NCBI RefSeq assembly: GCF_029893965.1
Contig: NZ_JARXXP010000008.1
Coordinates: 124,001-188,000 of the forward strand
Length of the DNA: 64,000 nucleotides
Source of the DNA: Paenibacillus sp. PastM-3
GTDB lineage: Bacteria > Bacillota > Bacilli > Paenibacillales > Paenibacillaceae
Direction: 5' to 3'
The position numbers and the translations under genes were made by a program. The notes under the pieces are model-generated. The model saw nothing but the letters and a program-made list of their open reading frames with translations. It did not search any database and was not told where the DNA came from. Positions 9,999-18,582 of this stretch are shown here, piece by piece; position 1 is the first letter of the stretch, and every line of letters starts with the position of its first letter.

Positions 9999-10096
9999 AT
10001 CTAACACCTCTTAAAGAAGTTAAGTTTATTAACATATGAAAGTAATAGAAACCGATTACATTCAATTTACTAATTTAAATATTAGATATTCATAAT

Positions 10097-10197
10097 TTAC
10101 ATGTAATTAATACTACCATAATATTAGGTTAACCCAATGGTCAAGCGGAAATTTATCGTAAACATTGTAAACTAATATTACTCCTGTAGTCATTGGG
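10097..10197. promoter_or_regulatory. Divergent control region with inverted repeats, candidate LysR sites
   Basis: The AT-rich 250-bp gap holds a perfect palindrome TTACATGTAA (10097-10106) and a 7-bp inverted repeat, CCCAATG at 10133-10139 and CATTGGG at 10191-10197. Either could be an operator of the divergent LysR regulator. I see no strong -35/-10 pair. Confidence 0.3.
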
Positions 10198-10247
10198 ATG
10201 TAACAGTATTCAAAATTCAAATTTATGGGAGTGGGAGGTCAGCGCAA

Positions 10248-11879
10248 GTGAAAAGGATTAAGGGCATGCGTCTATATCTGGGGTGGTTGCTTATAGCTGT
10301 CGTTTTGGCTCTGGTTACAGCTTGCGGCAATGCAGAAAATGCAGGAAATGCCGGAAATGCCGGAAATGCCGGCAACGCAGGCAATGGGGGTTCGGTGAGC
10401 AGCGGAGAATCGGTCTCTGTCAGTTCTGGCAGCGGAGACGGCGGCAAGACGTTACGCATTCGTTTCTATGATGACCCGGCAGGTTTTGATCCGGCGACAA
10501 TATTCCGTGTCGAGAACGAAAACATAGCCTTTAATATTTTCAGTGGACTGACAACATACGAATCCAAGACGGGAGAAATTATCCCTGATCTTGCGGAGAG
10601 CTGGACTACCGAGGATAACCAGACCTGGAACTTCAAATTAAGAGAAGGTGTCCAGTGGCAAAAAGGGTACGGGGAGTTTACATCGGCGGATGTACTGTAC
10701 AGCTATGAGCGGATTATTGACCCGGCGGTGGCATCGCCGTACGCTTCGGAGTTCGGTAATGTGGAGTCGTTTGAAGCGCCCGACCCTTATACATTCATCA
10801 TTAAGCTGAAGTCGCCGGACGGCAATTTTCTTCACCAGGTGGCCAATTACCATCAGGGTCAGATCGTGAAGAAGGAGGCGGTTGAGGAACTGGGCGAGCG
10901 GTTTATGTGGGAGCCTGTCGGTACAGGACCTTACCAGATTGAAAGCATCCGGACGAACTCGGAAATTGTAATGGTCCGTCACGAGGATTACTACCGCGGG
11001 CCTGCGCCGATTGCGAAGCTTGTCTTCAGTATCATCAAAGACGACGATACCGCTTCGATCGCCTTACAGAACGGAGAGGTCGATTTGGCGATGCGGATCG
11101 AGAAAACGGAATTGCTGCAGAAGCTGGAAGCAGCGGGGCTGAAGTTGAATGTGCTGCTGGAACGGGCAGTCAACCTGCGGATCTTCAATACCGAGCACGG
11201 CCCATTGGCGGACGCCAGAGTCCGGCAGGCCTGGGCGCATGCCGTGGACTGGACCGGCAATATTCAAGCCACGAACCCGATGGGGCAGATGGCAGCCTCG
11301 AATCTCCTGCCGACCTGGATGGACGGTTACACGGATGATATTCCTGTATATGAATACGATCCAGAAAAAGCGAAGGCTCTGCTGGCTGAGGCGGGTTATC
11401 CGGACGGATTCAGCATCACAATGCATACGCGCAGTGTAGAGGAAAGCGAGCAGCTCGAGCAGGAGAACTTGAGGGCGGTAGGTATTGCTCTTGATTTTGA
11501 AATTGTGGAAGCGGCCCAGTATAACCAGATCCGCAATGAAGGCAACTTTGAGGTATCCGGCCGGCAGCTGCCTGCCGTGAATCCCGATACCATCTTATTC
11601 AGCTATCTGCATCCGGATAATATTGCCCCGAAAGGCTTGAACGGTGCGCGGTACAGCAATCCTGAACTGACTGCGAAGCTGGAGGCTGCCCGTGCTGAGG
11701 TCAACGCAGACACCCGTGCTCAATTGTATGCCGAGGTTCAGCGGATTGCCATGACTGATCTGCCCTATATCCCGCGTCTGGCGGCGAACGGTTATTGGCC
11801 AAGCTCGCAGAATGTGCAGAATGTCAACATTAATCCGTTGTCACAGGTGAACTTCTTTGAGGTAGATATTACGGAATAA
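10248..11879 (+). CDS. Family 5 ABC transporter substrate-binding lipoprotein (Dpp/Opp/nickel type)
   Basis: The 543-residue lipoprotein has a signal peptide with lipobox LVTAC (lipidated Cys at about residue 26), then a Gly-Asn-Ala linker of nine-nt DNA repeats, then a full SBP_bac_5 domain (RIRFYDDPAGFDPATIF, WTTEDNQTWNFKLREGVQW, VGTGPYQI). It would capture an oligopeptide or other small amidic substrate outside the membrane and deliver it to the two permeases downstream. The GTG start at 10248 is chosen because GGAGGT lies 8 nt upstream. It is the first gene of an operon running to 19878. The hydrolases at the operon end suggest an amide-containing ligand, which is inference. Confidence 0.92.
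   Translation: MKRIKGMRLYLGWLLIAVVLALVTACGNAENAGNAGNAGNAGNAGNGGSVSSGESVSVSSGSGDGGKTLRIRFYDDPAGFDPATIFRVENENIAFNIFSGLTTYESKTGEIIPDLAESWTTEDNQTWNFKLREGVQWQKGYGEFTSADVLYSYERIIDPAVASPYASEFGNVESFEAPDPYTFIIKLKSPDGNFLHQVANYHQGQIVKKEAVEELGERFMWEPVGTGPYQIESIRTNSEIVMVRHEDYYRGPAPIAKLVFSIIKDDDTASIALQNGEVDLAMRIEKTELLQKLEAAGLKLNVLLERAVNLRIFNTEHGPLADARVRQAWAHAVDWTGNIQATNPMGQMAASNLLPTWMDGYTDDIPVYEYDPEKAKALLAEAGYPDGFSITMHTRSVEESEQLEQENLRAVGIALDFEIVEAAQYNQIRNEGNFEVSGRQLPAVNPDTILFSYLHPDNIAPKGLNGARYSNPELTAKLEAARAEVNADTRAQLYAEVQRIAMTDLPYIPRLAANGYWPSSQNVQNVNINPLSQVNFFEVDITE
10329..10385 (+). repeat. Nine-nt tandem repeat in the lipoprotein linker
   Basis: Units close to GGAAATGCC encode repeated Gly-Asn-Ala just after the lipidated cysteine. 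The tract is in frame and could vary in copy number without breaking the gene. Confidence 0.75.
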
Positions 11880-11894
11880 AGAGGAGGGATGCCC

Positions 11895-12842
11895 GTGGGC
11901 GGTTATCTGCTAAGGAAAACAAGTCAGCTCATCCCGACGATCATTGGAGTGGTGACACTGGTATTTATCATCATCCGCCTGATTCCCGGTGATGCGACGG
12001 CGGTCATGGCGGGGGACAGTCTCTCGGGCGATGCGCTGCAGGCCATGAAGGAGCGGCTGGGTCTGGATGTTCCGGTCTGGCGGCAGTACATCGATTATTG
12101 GCTGGATCTGCTGCGGATGGATCTCGGGACGACCCTGGTGACCGGCCAGTCTGTTCTGCAACTGATCGTTGAGGCTTTGCCGGTCACCTTCATCGTCGCT
12201 GTGCTGACCGTGCTGATCGCTTGCCTGATCGGTGTTGCATTAGGTACGCTTGCCGCGTTCAGCGCGCATAAGGGGAGGAAGGTAATGGACCGTTTTATCA
12301 CCTGGCTGTCCATGCTGGTAGACCTGATGCCCTCCTTCTGGATGGCGCTGCTGCTGATGCTGCTCTTCACACTGACGCTGGGCTGGCTGCCTGCAACCGG
12401 TCCGATCCATTTCGGTGATCCTGCCAGTCTGTTCCGGCGCATCGCGCTGCCGCTGATTGTGCTCTGCCTGGGTCAGATTTCCACTATTGTACGCATCACC
12501 CGTACCTCTGTTCTTGAAGTGCTGGGCGAGGATTATGTCCGGACGGCGCGGGCATTCGGGGCACCGGAGCTTCTGGTGGTGTTCCGGCACGCGCTCAAGA
12601 ATGCAGCTATGCCGATTATTACCGTCGCTGGACTCGCCTTCGGCAATCTGATGAACGGTACTGTCATCACCGAGTTTATTTTCTCCATACCCGGCATCGG
12701 TTCATTGCTTATCGGCGGCATCAAAATGCGCGATTATACACTGGTGCAGAATGTCATCCTGGTCTACTCGCTGTTATTCATTATGATCAACATGTTAACG
12801 GATATTTTGTACCGTCGAATGGATCCGAGAGTTAAATTCTGA
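11895..12842 (+). CDS. ABC transporter permease, DppB/OppB type
   Basis: This 315-residue inner-membrane permease has about six hydrophobic segments and the EAA loop of the family (DYVRTARAFGAPELLVVFRHALKN read in two parts, about residues 212-235). It forms the membrane channel with the next gene product. I use the GTG at 11895: GAGGAGGG ends at 11888, giving a 6-nt spacer, while the ATG at 11889 directly abuts the ribosome binding site. The gap to the binding-protein gene is 15 nt. Confidence 0.9.
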   Translation: MGGYLLRKTSQLIPTIIGVVTLVFIIIRLIPGDATAVMAGDSLSGDALQAMKERLGLDVPVWRQYIDYWLDLLRMDLGTTLVTGQSVLQLIVEALPVTFIVAVLTVLIACLIGVALGTLAAFSAHKGRKVMDRFITWLSMLVDLMPSFWMALLLMLLFTLTLGWLPATGPIHFGDPASLFRRIALPLIVLCLGQISTIVRITRTSVLEVLGEDYVRTARAFGAPELLVVFRHALKNAAMPIITVAGLAFGNLMNGTVITEFIFSIPGIGSLLIGGIKMRDYTLVQNVILVYSLLFIMINMLTDILYRRMDPRVKF

Positions 12843-12859
12843 GTAAAGGAGCTGAGAAT

Positions 12860-13762
12860 ATGGACAATAGTGCCGAAGGTTCTCTGCATCAAACGGGAAC
12901 GGGGGGAAGAAGGTTATCCTTGCCTAGGCTTAAGGCGCTCCCGGCCTTTAAGCTGCTGAGGAACCGGCAGGGGGTTGCCGGTCTGCTGATATTGCTTCCG
13001 CTCATATTGGTTGCCCTGCTCGCTCCGGTTCTTCCGCTGGACGACCCGCTCAAGACGGATATCCAGGCGGGCCTCGCCTCCCCTTCCTTGGAGCATCCGC
13101 TCGGAACTGATAAGATCGGGCGGGATATTATGAGCCGGACAGTCTCGGGTATGCAGACTTCTATGATCGTCGGCTTTTCTGTCGCGCTGATTACGCTTGC
13201 CGGCGGCATTCTGATTGGAACGGTCTCAGGATTCTTCGGCGGGCGCTGGGACCGGTATATCATGATGGTAACCGACATTTTCCTCGCGTTCCCGTCGCTG
13301 CTGCTGGCCATCGCCCTGGTCGCCATCTTTGGAGCAGGCATGCTGCCCGTCATTGCTGCGATCTCCATTGCCGATCTGCCGAGAGCGATCCGGCTGCAGC
13401 GGTCGCTGGTGCTGAGTGTAAGATCCCGGACCTTCATCGATGCGGCCCGGATTGTGTCCGCTCCGGCAAGCTGGCTGATGTTCCGCCATATTCTGCCCAA
13501 CACAATTGCACCCATGCTTGTTTCGGCCAGCATCGTTGCCGCGAGCGCCATTCTGACGGAGGCCAGTCTCAGCTTCCTCGGGCTTGGCATTACGCCCCCG
13601 GCGCCTTCGCTCGGTAACATTATTAAAGACGGGCAATCCTACTTGCAGCAAGCCTGGTGGATTTCCACCCTGCCCGGCCTCGTTATATTCGTGATTGCCA
13701 TCGGCCTGCACCTGCTGTCCGACGGCATACGTGAAGTGCTTGACCCGCGCTCCAAGCGATAA
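12860..13762 (+). CDS. ABC transporter permease, DppC/OppC type
   Basis: The 300-residue protein has a cytoplasmic N-terminus of about 30 residues and the N-terminal OppC-like segment before the first membrane span. The core carries LGTDKIGRDIMSRTVSG and the C-terminal EASLSFLGLG motif typical of DppC/OppC. It pairs with the upstream DppB-type permease. RBS AAAGGAG lies 8 nt before the ATG. Confidence 0.92.
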   Translation: MDNSAEGSLHQTGTGGRRLSLPRLKALPAFKLLRNRQGVAGLLILLPLILVALLAPVLPLDDPLKTDIQAGLASPSLEHPLGTDKIGRDIMSRTVSGMQTSMIVGFSVALITLAGGILIGTVSGFFGGRWDRYIMMVTDIFLAFPSLLLAIALVAIFGAGMLPVIAAISIADLPRAIRLQRSLVLSVRSRTFIDAARIVSAPASWLMFRHILPNTIAPMLVSASIVAASAILTEASLSFLGLGITPPAPSLGNIIKDGQSYLQQAWWISTLPGLVIFVIAIGLHLLSDGIREVLDPRSKR

Positions 13763-13809
13763 ACGGGGAATCAGGCTAACCAAAGGGCCAACCATTAAGG
13801 AGGAGAAGG

Positions 13810-15822
13810 ATGGGAGAACGGGAGTTATTGCTGGCTGTAGATGATTTGCATACCTATTTTCATACGGAACGCGGAACCGTCCGTGCGGTAAACGGCGTGT
13901 CCTTTGAGCTTGAACGCGGAGAGCGGCTGGCTGTCGTCGGCGAGAGCGGGTCGGGAAAAAGCGCAATGGCGATGTCGCTCCTGCAGCTCCTCGCTTATCC
14001 GGGCAAGGTCGTCTCAGGTTCTGTACGTCTGGAAGGCGAGGATCTGCTGCAGATGTCGGAGCGGCAATTGAATGAAATCAGGGGCGGGAAGATTGGTACT
14101 GTGTTTCAGGACCCAATGACCTCGCTGGATCCGGTGATGACCGTCGAGGATCAATTGGTTCATACGATCTGCCGCCATACGAAGCTTGGCCGTAAGCAAG
14201 CTGCAGAGCGCGCCGTCGAACTGCTCAGACAGGTGGGCATACCCGATCCGCAGGTGAGGGTGAAGAATTATCCATATGAGCTTAGCGGGGGCATGCGGCA
14301 GCGGGTATTGATTGCGATGTCGTTGTCCTGTCATCCGAAGCTGATCCTGGCAGATGAGCCGACCACTGCGCTCGACGTTACGATTCAGGCACAAATTGTC
14401 GAGCTGCTGAAGAATCTGTCCGCTGAAACGGGCTGCGCGGTGCTCTTTATTACTCATGATCTCGGCCTCGTAGCACGATTTGCGCAGAAGGTTGCCGTCA
14501 TGTACGCGGGGCGCATCGTGGAATATGGAACTGTACATGAAATATTTGCGAACCCGCAGCATCCCTATACGCAAAGCCTGCTCAGCACCATCCCCCGCGC
14601 CGATGAACGGAAGAGGGAGCGGCTGCTGCAGATCGACGGTTTCCCGCCGGATATGTCACGTCCCCTGGCCGGATGCTCCTTCAGGGAGCGCTGTCTGGCC
14701 GCTACCGCGGTATGCGGTTCACAGAGCCCCGAGCTTACCATGCGTTCAGATACGCACAGCGCTGCCTGTTTCGTGAAAGGCGGGCTGGGGAAGCTGGAGC
14801 AGCTCCGGCCTGAGTATGGGATAACGGAAGAGGAGCGGTATGTAATGCCGGAAGGGGCTGAGCCGGTCTTGCAGGTCAAATCGTTGAAGAAACGGTTTGA
14901 AACCGCCTCTTTATTCAAGAAGAAAAGAGTTGTGCATGCGGTTGATGGTATTGACATCACCCTGATGCCCGGCGAGACGCTTGGAGTCGTAGGTGAATCC
15001 GGCTGCGGCAAGAGCACCATGGCACGAATGCTGCTCCGTCTGGAGGAGCCAAGCGACGGTAATATTTTCGTGGAGGGGGTAGATATCGCCCATATGAAGG
15101 GAGAGCGGTTGAGCGCTTTTCGGAGCAAAGTGCAGATGGTATTCCAGGACCCGTATTCCTCCTTCAACCCGAAGATTACGATTCGCCAGATCATCGGTGA
15201 GCCACTGACTGTGATGAAGATCGGCACAAGAGCAGAACGGGAGCAACGCATCCGGGAACTGATCCGGACGGTCGGGCTGGATGTCTCCTACCTGGAACGT
15301 TATCCGAATCAGCTCAGCGGCGGGCAGCGGCAGCGGATCGGGATTGCCCGCGCACTGGCTCTATCACCTTCTATTATTGTAGCTGATGAACCGACCTCGG
15401 CGCTTGATGTGTCAGTGCGGGCTCAAGTGATCAATCTGTTGGCCGAACTGCGTGACAGGCTGGGAATCAGCATCGTCTTCATCTCGCATGACTTGTCTGT
15501 CGTCCGCCATATCTCCGATACGATTGCGGTGATGTATCTTGGCAAAGTTGTCGAGACCGGACCTGCAGCAGAGGTGTTTGAGAATCCTAAGCACCCGTAT
15601 ACGAAGGCTTTGCTTGCTGCTTCGCCGCTCCCGGACCCTGAACTTGAGGACCGCCGCATTATTGAAGTGCTGACGGGAGAGCTTCCAAGCCCGGCCAATC
15701 CGCCCGGCGGCTGCCGGTTTAGTACAAGATGTCCGCTCGTGGAGAGACGGTGCAGGGAAGAAATGCCGGCGCTTGATCCCGCAGGGGAATCAAGGAAGGT
15801 CGCCTGCTTCTTCGCATCCTAG
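13810..15822 (+). CDS. Fused double ATP-binding subunit (DppD-DppF type) of the ABC importer
   Basis: Two complete nucleotide-binding domains lie in one 670-residue chain. Domain 1 has Walker A GESGSGKSA (about residue 44), signature LSGGMRQR (about 158) and Walker B LADEPTTALD. Domain 2 has GESGCGKST (about 395), LSGGQRQR (about 501) and VADEPTSALD. Each domain ends with the Cys-rich oligopeptide/dipeptide transporter C-terminal motif (CSFRERC and CRFSTRCP). Such subunits are usually two separate genes. The fusion fixes a 1:1 ratio and the second domain is not degenerate. RBS AAGGAGG lies 6 nt before the ATG. Confidence 0.93.
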   Translation: MGERELLLAVDDLHTYFHTERGTVRAVNGVSFELERGERLAVVGESGSGKSAMAMSLLQLLAYPGKVVSGSVRLEGEDLLQMSERQLNEIRGGKIGTVFQDPMTSLDPVMTVEDQLVHTICRHTKLGRKQAAERAVELLRQVGIPDPQVRVKNYPYELSGGMRQRVLIAMSLSCHPKLILADEPTTALDVTIQAQIVELLKNLSAETGCAVLFITHDLGLVARFAQKVAVMYAGRIVEYGTVHEIFANPQHPYTQSLLSTIPRADERKRERLLQIDGFPPDMSRPLAGCSFRERCLAATAVCGSQSPELTMRSDTHSAACFVKGGLGKLEQLRPEYGITEEERYVMPEGAEPVLQVKSLKKRFETASLFKKKRVVHAVDGIDITLMPGETLGVVGESGCGKSTMARMLLRLEEPSDGNIFVEGVDIAHMKGERLSAFRSKVQMVFQDPYSSFNPKITIRQIIGEPLTVMKIGTRAEREQRIRELIRTVGLDVSYLERYPNQLSGGQRQRIGIARALALSPSIIVADEPTSALDVSVRAQVINLLAELRDRLGISIVFISHDLSVVRHISDTIAVMYLGKVVETGPAAEVFENPKHPYTKALLAASPLPDPELEDRRIIEVLTGELPSPANPPGGCRFSTRCPLVERRCREEMPALDPAGESRKVACFFAS

Positions 15823-15840
15823 AATGAAGGGGTAGTTGAT

Positions 15841-17091
15841 TTGAAGAAAATGGGTATTATTGGCGGTGGCATTCACTTTGCCGTCAATTCCATCACACAG
15901 CCTTTCTTCGCGCTGCATGCGGCCCAGCTCGGCGCATCCACTGCCATGATCGGCGTTCTGCTTACGCTCAGAGCGGTCTTGCCGCTATTTATCGCGATGC
16001 CGGCCGGCCAGCTGATCGACCGTCTGGGCGCCGCTTATATGCTCCGGATAGGCAATATTCTTACCATCCTTCCCCTGGCAATGATGACCTTCAGCTCTAA
16101 TCTGACGATATTAACGGTCGCGCAAATTGTGATCGGCGGCGGAACGATGATCGTAACCTCGGCGCTGCAGGTCATTGTATCCGAAGGGGGAAAAGAGGAG
16201 CGAGAACGTAATATTACCCGCTATTCGGCCTGGTCATCGGGAGGGAGCATGATCGGCCCCATCGCTGGAGGTATCCTTGTCACTTATGTCGCCTCGGCTG
16301 GCATCGCCGGCTCCGGAGGAACTGCTGCTACTGGTTATCAGGCCGCATTTCTGCTCTGCCTGATCGTGGCTATCGGCTTTGGCATCGCTTTTCATAGGGC
16401 AAGCCGGGATATGGCGGGCGCACCGAGGCTAGGCGTTGAGGTGAAGGAGGTGCTGCGTCCCAGGGAGATTGCGGGAAGCTATCTGTCGGGTATTCATTTA
16501 ATGAAGCATCCCGGCGTGCAATTCGGTCTGGTCGGCACATTCCTCATCCATTTCATCCAATCCATCTGGCAGGGGTTCTTTCCCTTATATCTGGACACGC
16601 TTGGATTCAGCGCCCTCGTCATCTCTTTACTGGTTTCGATTCGTGGTCTGGCAGGCATGACTTCAAGGCTGTTCATCGGGCGGCTGACGAAGCGGTTTAG
16701 CCATCAGAATCTGCTGATTTCAGCCGGCTGTGTCGCCGCTCTCGCTTTAATGGCGCTGCCGTTTATGGACTGGAATCCTGTTTCCATCGCGGTCGTCGCT
16801 TTCGTTCTAGGTTCGTCGGTCGGCATCAATATGCCGGTCAGCACCATGATTATGGTGGATGAGGACTCCATGGCAGAGCGGGGCAAAATTATGGGCCTGC
16901 GTCTGCTGGTGAACCGTTCCTCACAAATTGCGGCTCCGGCGGTATTTGGATTATTCGGCCAGCTTTTGGGGCTGGCATCCTCTTTTATTGCAGGAGGTGG
17001 ATTGCTGTTTGCGGCGATTCTTGGCTTTGGGCTATACCGGAAAATGCGTTTCAGGCAAATTCCGATTAATCATATGGAGGTTGAGAAATGA
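15841..17091 (+). CDS. MFS transporter
   Basis: A 416-residue protein with about 12 hydrophobic segments. The MFS motif A region is present as PAGQLIDRLGAAYMLRIG after span 2, with a second copy-like GRLTKRF after span 8. I start at TTG 15841 because AAGGGG ends 8 nt upstream; the ATG nine bases further would be 17 nt away. It sits between the ABC importer and the two amidohydrolases and its stop overlaps the next start (ATGA). It probably moves the substrate or a product of the hydrolases; the direction is not visible. Confidence 0.88.
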   Translation: MKKMGIIGGGIHFAVNSITQPFFALHAAQLGASTAMIGVLLTLRAVLPLFIAMPAGQLIDRLGAAYMLRIGNILTILPLAMMTFSSNLTILTVAQIVIGGGTMIVTSALQVIVSEGGKEERERNITRYSAWSSGGSMIGPIAGGILVTYVASAGIAGSGGTAATGYQAAFLLCLIVAIGFGIAFHRASRDMAGAPRLGVEVKEVLRPREIAGSYLSGIHLMKHPGVQFGLVGTFLIHFIQSIWQGFFPLYLDTLGFSALVISLLVSIRGLAGMTSRLFIGRLTKRFSHQNLLISAGCVAALALMALPFMDWNPVSIAVVAFVLGSSVGINMPVSTMIMVDEDSMAERGKIMGLRLLVNRSSQIAAPAVFGLFGQLLGLASSFIAGGGLLFAAILGFGLYRKMRFRQIPINHMEVEK

Positions 17092-17801
17092 GTAAATACG
17101 GGTTTGAGGATCATTGCTGGAAAGATGTCGTGTCTGAGGAGATTCTTGAAATTTACACGGCGTACGAACGTGAGACCTATATCGGCAAACGCCCCGCACT
17201 GCTTGCAATTGATCTCTACAATGCCAGCTATAAGGGCGGTCCTAAACCGGTTATCGAGCTCCAGGGGGAGTATCCCAGTTCATGCGGCATCTATGCCTGG
17301 GAGGCGATTGAGCCCACCAAGCAATTGTTATCCAAAGTGCGCGAGCTTGGTATTCCTGTTATTTATTCCACCCGGGACCAGTACACGAAAGCGCCCAAAC
17401 GAATCGGCTCGACCAACCGCAGGGTCAAAAATATAACCAGCGATGCTTACGACATTTTCGAAGCCTTTGCTCCGCAGCCGGAGGATATCATCATTAACAA
17501 AAGCCGGGCCAGCGCCTTTTTCGGAACGCCGCTCGCTGCTTATCTGAACATGATGGATGTTGACAGCCTGATTGTATGCGGCGAATCGACCAGCGGGTGC
17601 GTGCGTGCCAGTGTGCTTGAAGCATACGCTTACGGCTACCATGTTACCTTGGTTGAAGAATGCTGTTATGACCGCAGTCCGCTATCCCATAAGGTGAACC
17701 TCTTTGACATGCATCATAAGTATGCGGATGTTATGCACATCGACGAAGCGCTGGGGCATCTGGATGTTCGTTCCGCCCCCGCATCTATCTCCGTCAATTA
17801 A
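17088..17801 (+). CDS. Isochorismatase-fold cysteine amidohydrolase (N-carbamoylsarcosine amidase-like), copy 1
   Basis: This 237-residue protein shows the Asp-Lys-Cys triad of the family: Asp in LLAIDLYNAS (about residue 42), Lys in INKSRASAFFGTPL (about 138) and the nucleophile Cys in GESTSGCVRAS (about 168). The C-terminal NLFDMHHKYADV matches N-carbamoylsarcosine or maleamate amidohydrolases, which release ammonia from small amides. It overlaps the MFS stop by 4 nt and has RBS GGAGG 7 nt before ATG. It is paralogous to the next gene. The exact substrate is not deducible. Confidence 0.85.
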   Translation: MSKYGFEDHCWKDVVSEEILEIYTAYERETYIGKRPALLAIDLYNASYKGGPKPVIELQGEYPSSCGIYAWEAIEPTKQLLSKVRELGIPVIYSTRDQYTKAPKRIGSTNRRVKNITSDAYDIFEAFAPQPEDIIINKSRASAFFGTPLAAYLNMMDVDSLIVCGESTSGCVRASVLEAYAYGYHVTLVEECCYDRSPLSHKVNLFDMHHKYADVMHIDEALGHLDVRSAPASISVN

Positions 17802-17847
17802 CCGATGAATATTTTTAATAAATTCAACTAACAAGGAGAGATCGCTA

Positions 17848-18579
17848 ATGCGTGGATGGGAAAAGTTTATGACCGAAAGAGACAGAGAGCATGATGCCGC
17901 TAGAGGAAAAAAAGAGCCCTTCGGTTTCGGAGACAAGCCGGCGCTTATTCTGATTGACTTCTATGTCGGAGCGCTTGGCCTGACGCGCCAGCCGTTGATG
18001 GAGCAGATCAAAACCCATCCTGGCGGCATGGGGCTGGAAGGATGGGCAGCGGTTGACCAGACGAAGAAGCTGCTGGAGTCAGCCCGCCGCAACGGCATTC
18101 CGGTCATTCATATCACGAAGCTGGACGGTGATAATGTCGTCGGCTGGGCCAAGCGGACGGGGCGGAGCAAGCAGGTCGGCCTGAGTGAGGCGAAGATGCC
18201 TGAAGAGCTGAAGCGGAGATCGGCTGAGATTGTGGCCGAGGTAGCTCCGCTGGAGCATGAACTTGTCATCCGGAAGGCGGCACCTAGCGCCTTCAACGGC
18301 ACAGTGCTTCCATACATGCTGCAAAGCTGGGGCATTGATACGCTGATTGCCTGCGGGGAATCAACCAGCGGTTGCGTGCGGGCCACTGTCGTGGACGGCA
18401 CCACGCACAGCTTCAAAATGGGTGTTGTCGAGGAATGCACCTTCGACCGTACCGAAATGTCGCATTGGGTCAATTTATTTGATCTGAATGCCAAATATGC
18501 GGATGTTGTGAAGCTTATTGAAGCCGAGGCCTACTTCGACAGGATCGGGAGCCGGAATTCCGCCGCTGCACAGCTGTAA
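17848..18579 (+). CDS. Isochorismatase-fold cysteine amidohydrolase, copy 2
   Basis: The 243-residue protein is clearly related to the preceding one. The triad is visible as Asp in LILIDFYVGA (about residue 36), Lys in VIRKAAPSAFNGT (about 138) and Cys in GESTSGCVRAT (about 178), followed by the shared NLFDLNAKYADV tail. Both copies keep all catalytic residues, so they could act on successive amides or form a hetero-oligomer. RBS AAGGAG lies before the ATG. The 46-nt gap from copy 1 has no terminator. Confidence 0.85.
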   Translation: MRGWEKFMTERDREHDAARGKKEPFGFGDKPALILIDFYVGALGLTRQPLMEQIKTHPGGMGLEGWAAVDQTKKLLESARRNGIPVIHITKLDGDNVVGWAKRTGRSKQVGLSEAKMPEELKRRSAEIVAEVAPLEHELVIRKAAPSAFNGTVLPYMLQSWGIDTLIACGESTSGCVRATVVDGTTHSFKMGVVEECTFDRTEMSHWVNLFDLNAKYADVVKLIEAEAYFDRIGSRNSAAAQL

Positions 18580-18582
18580 CGG

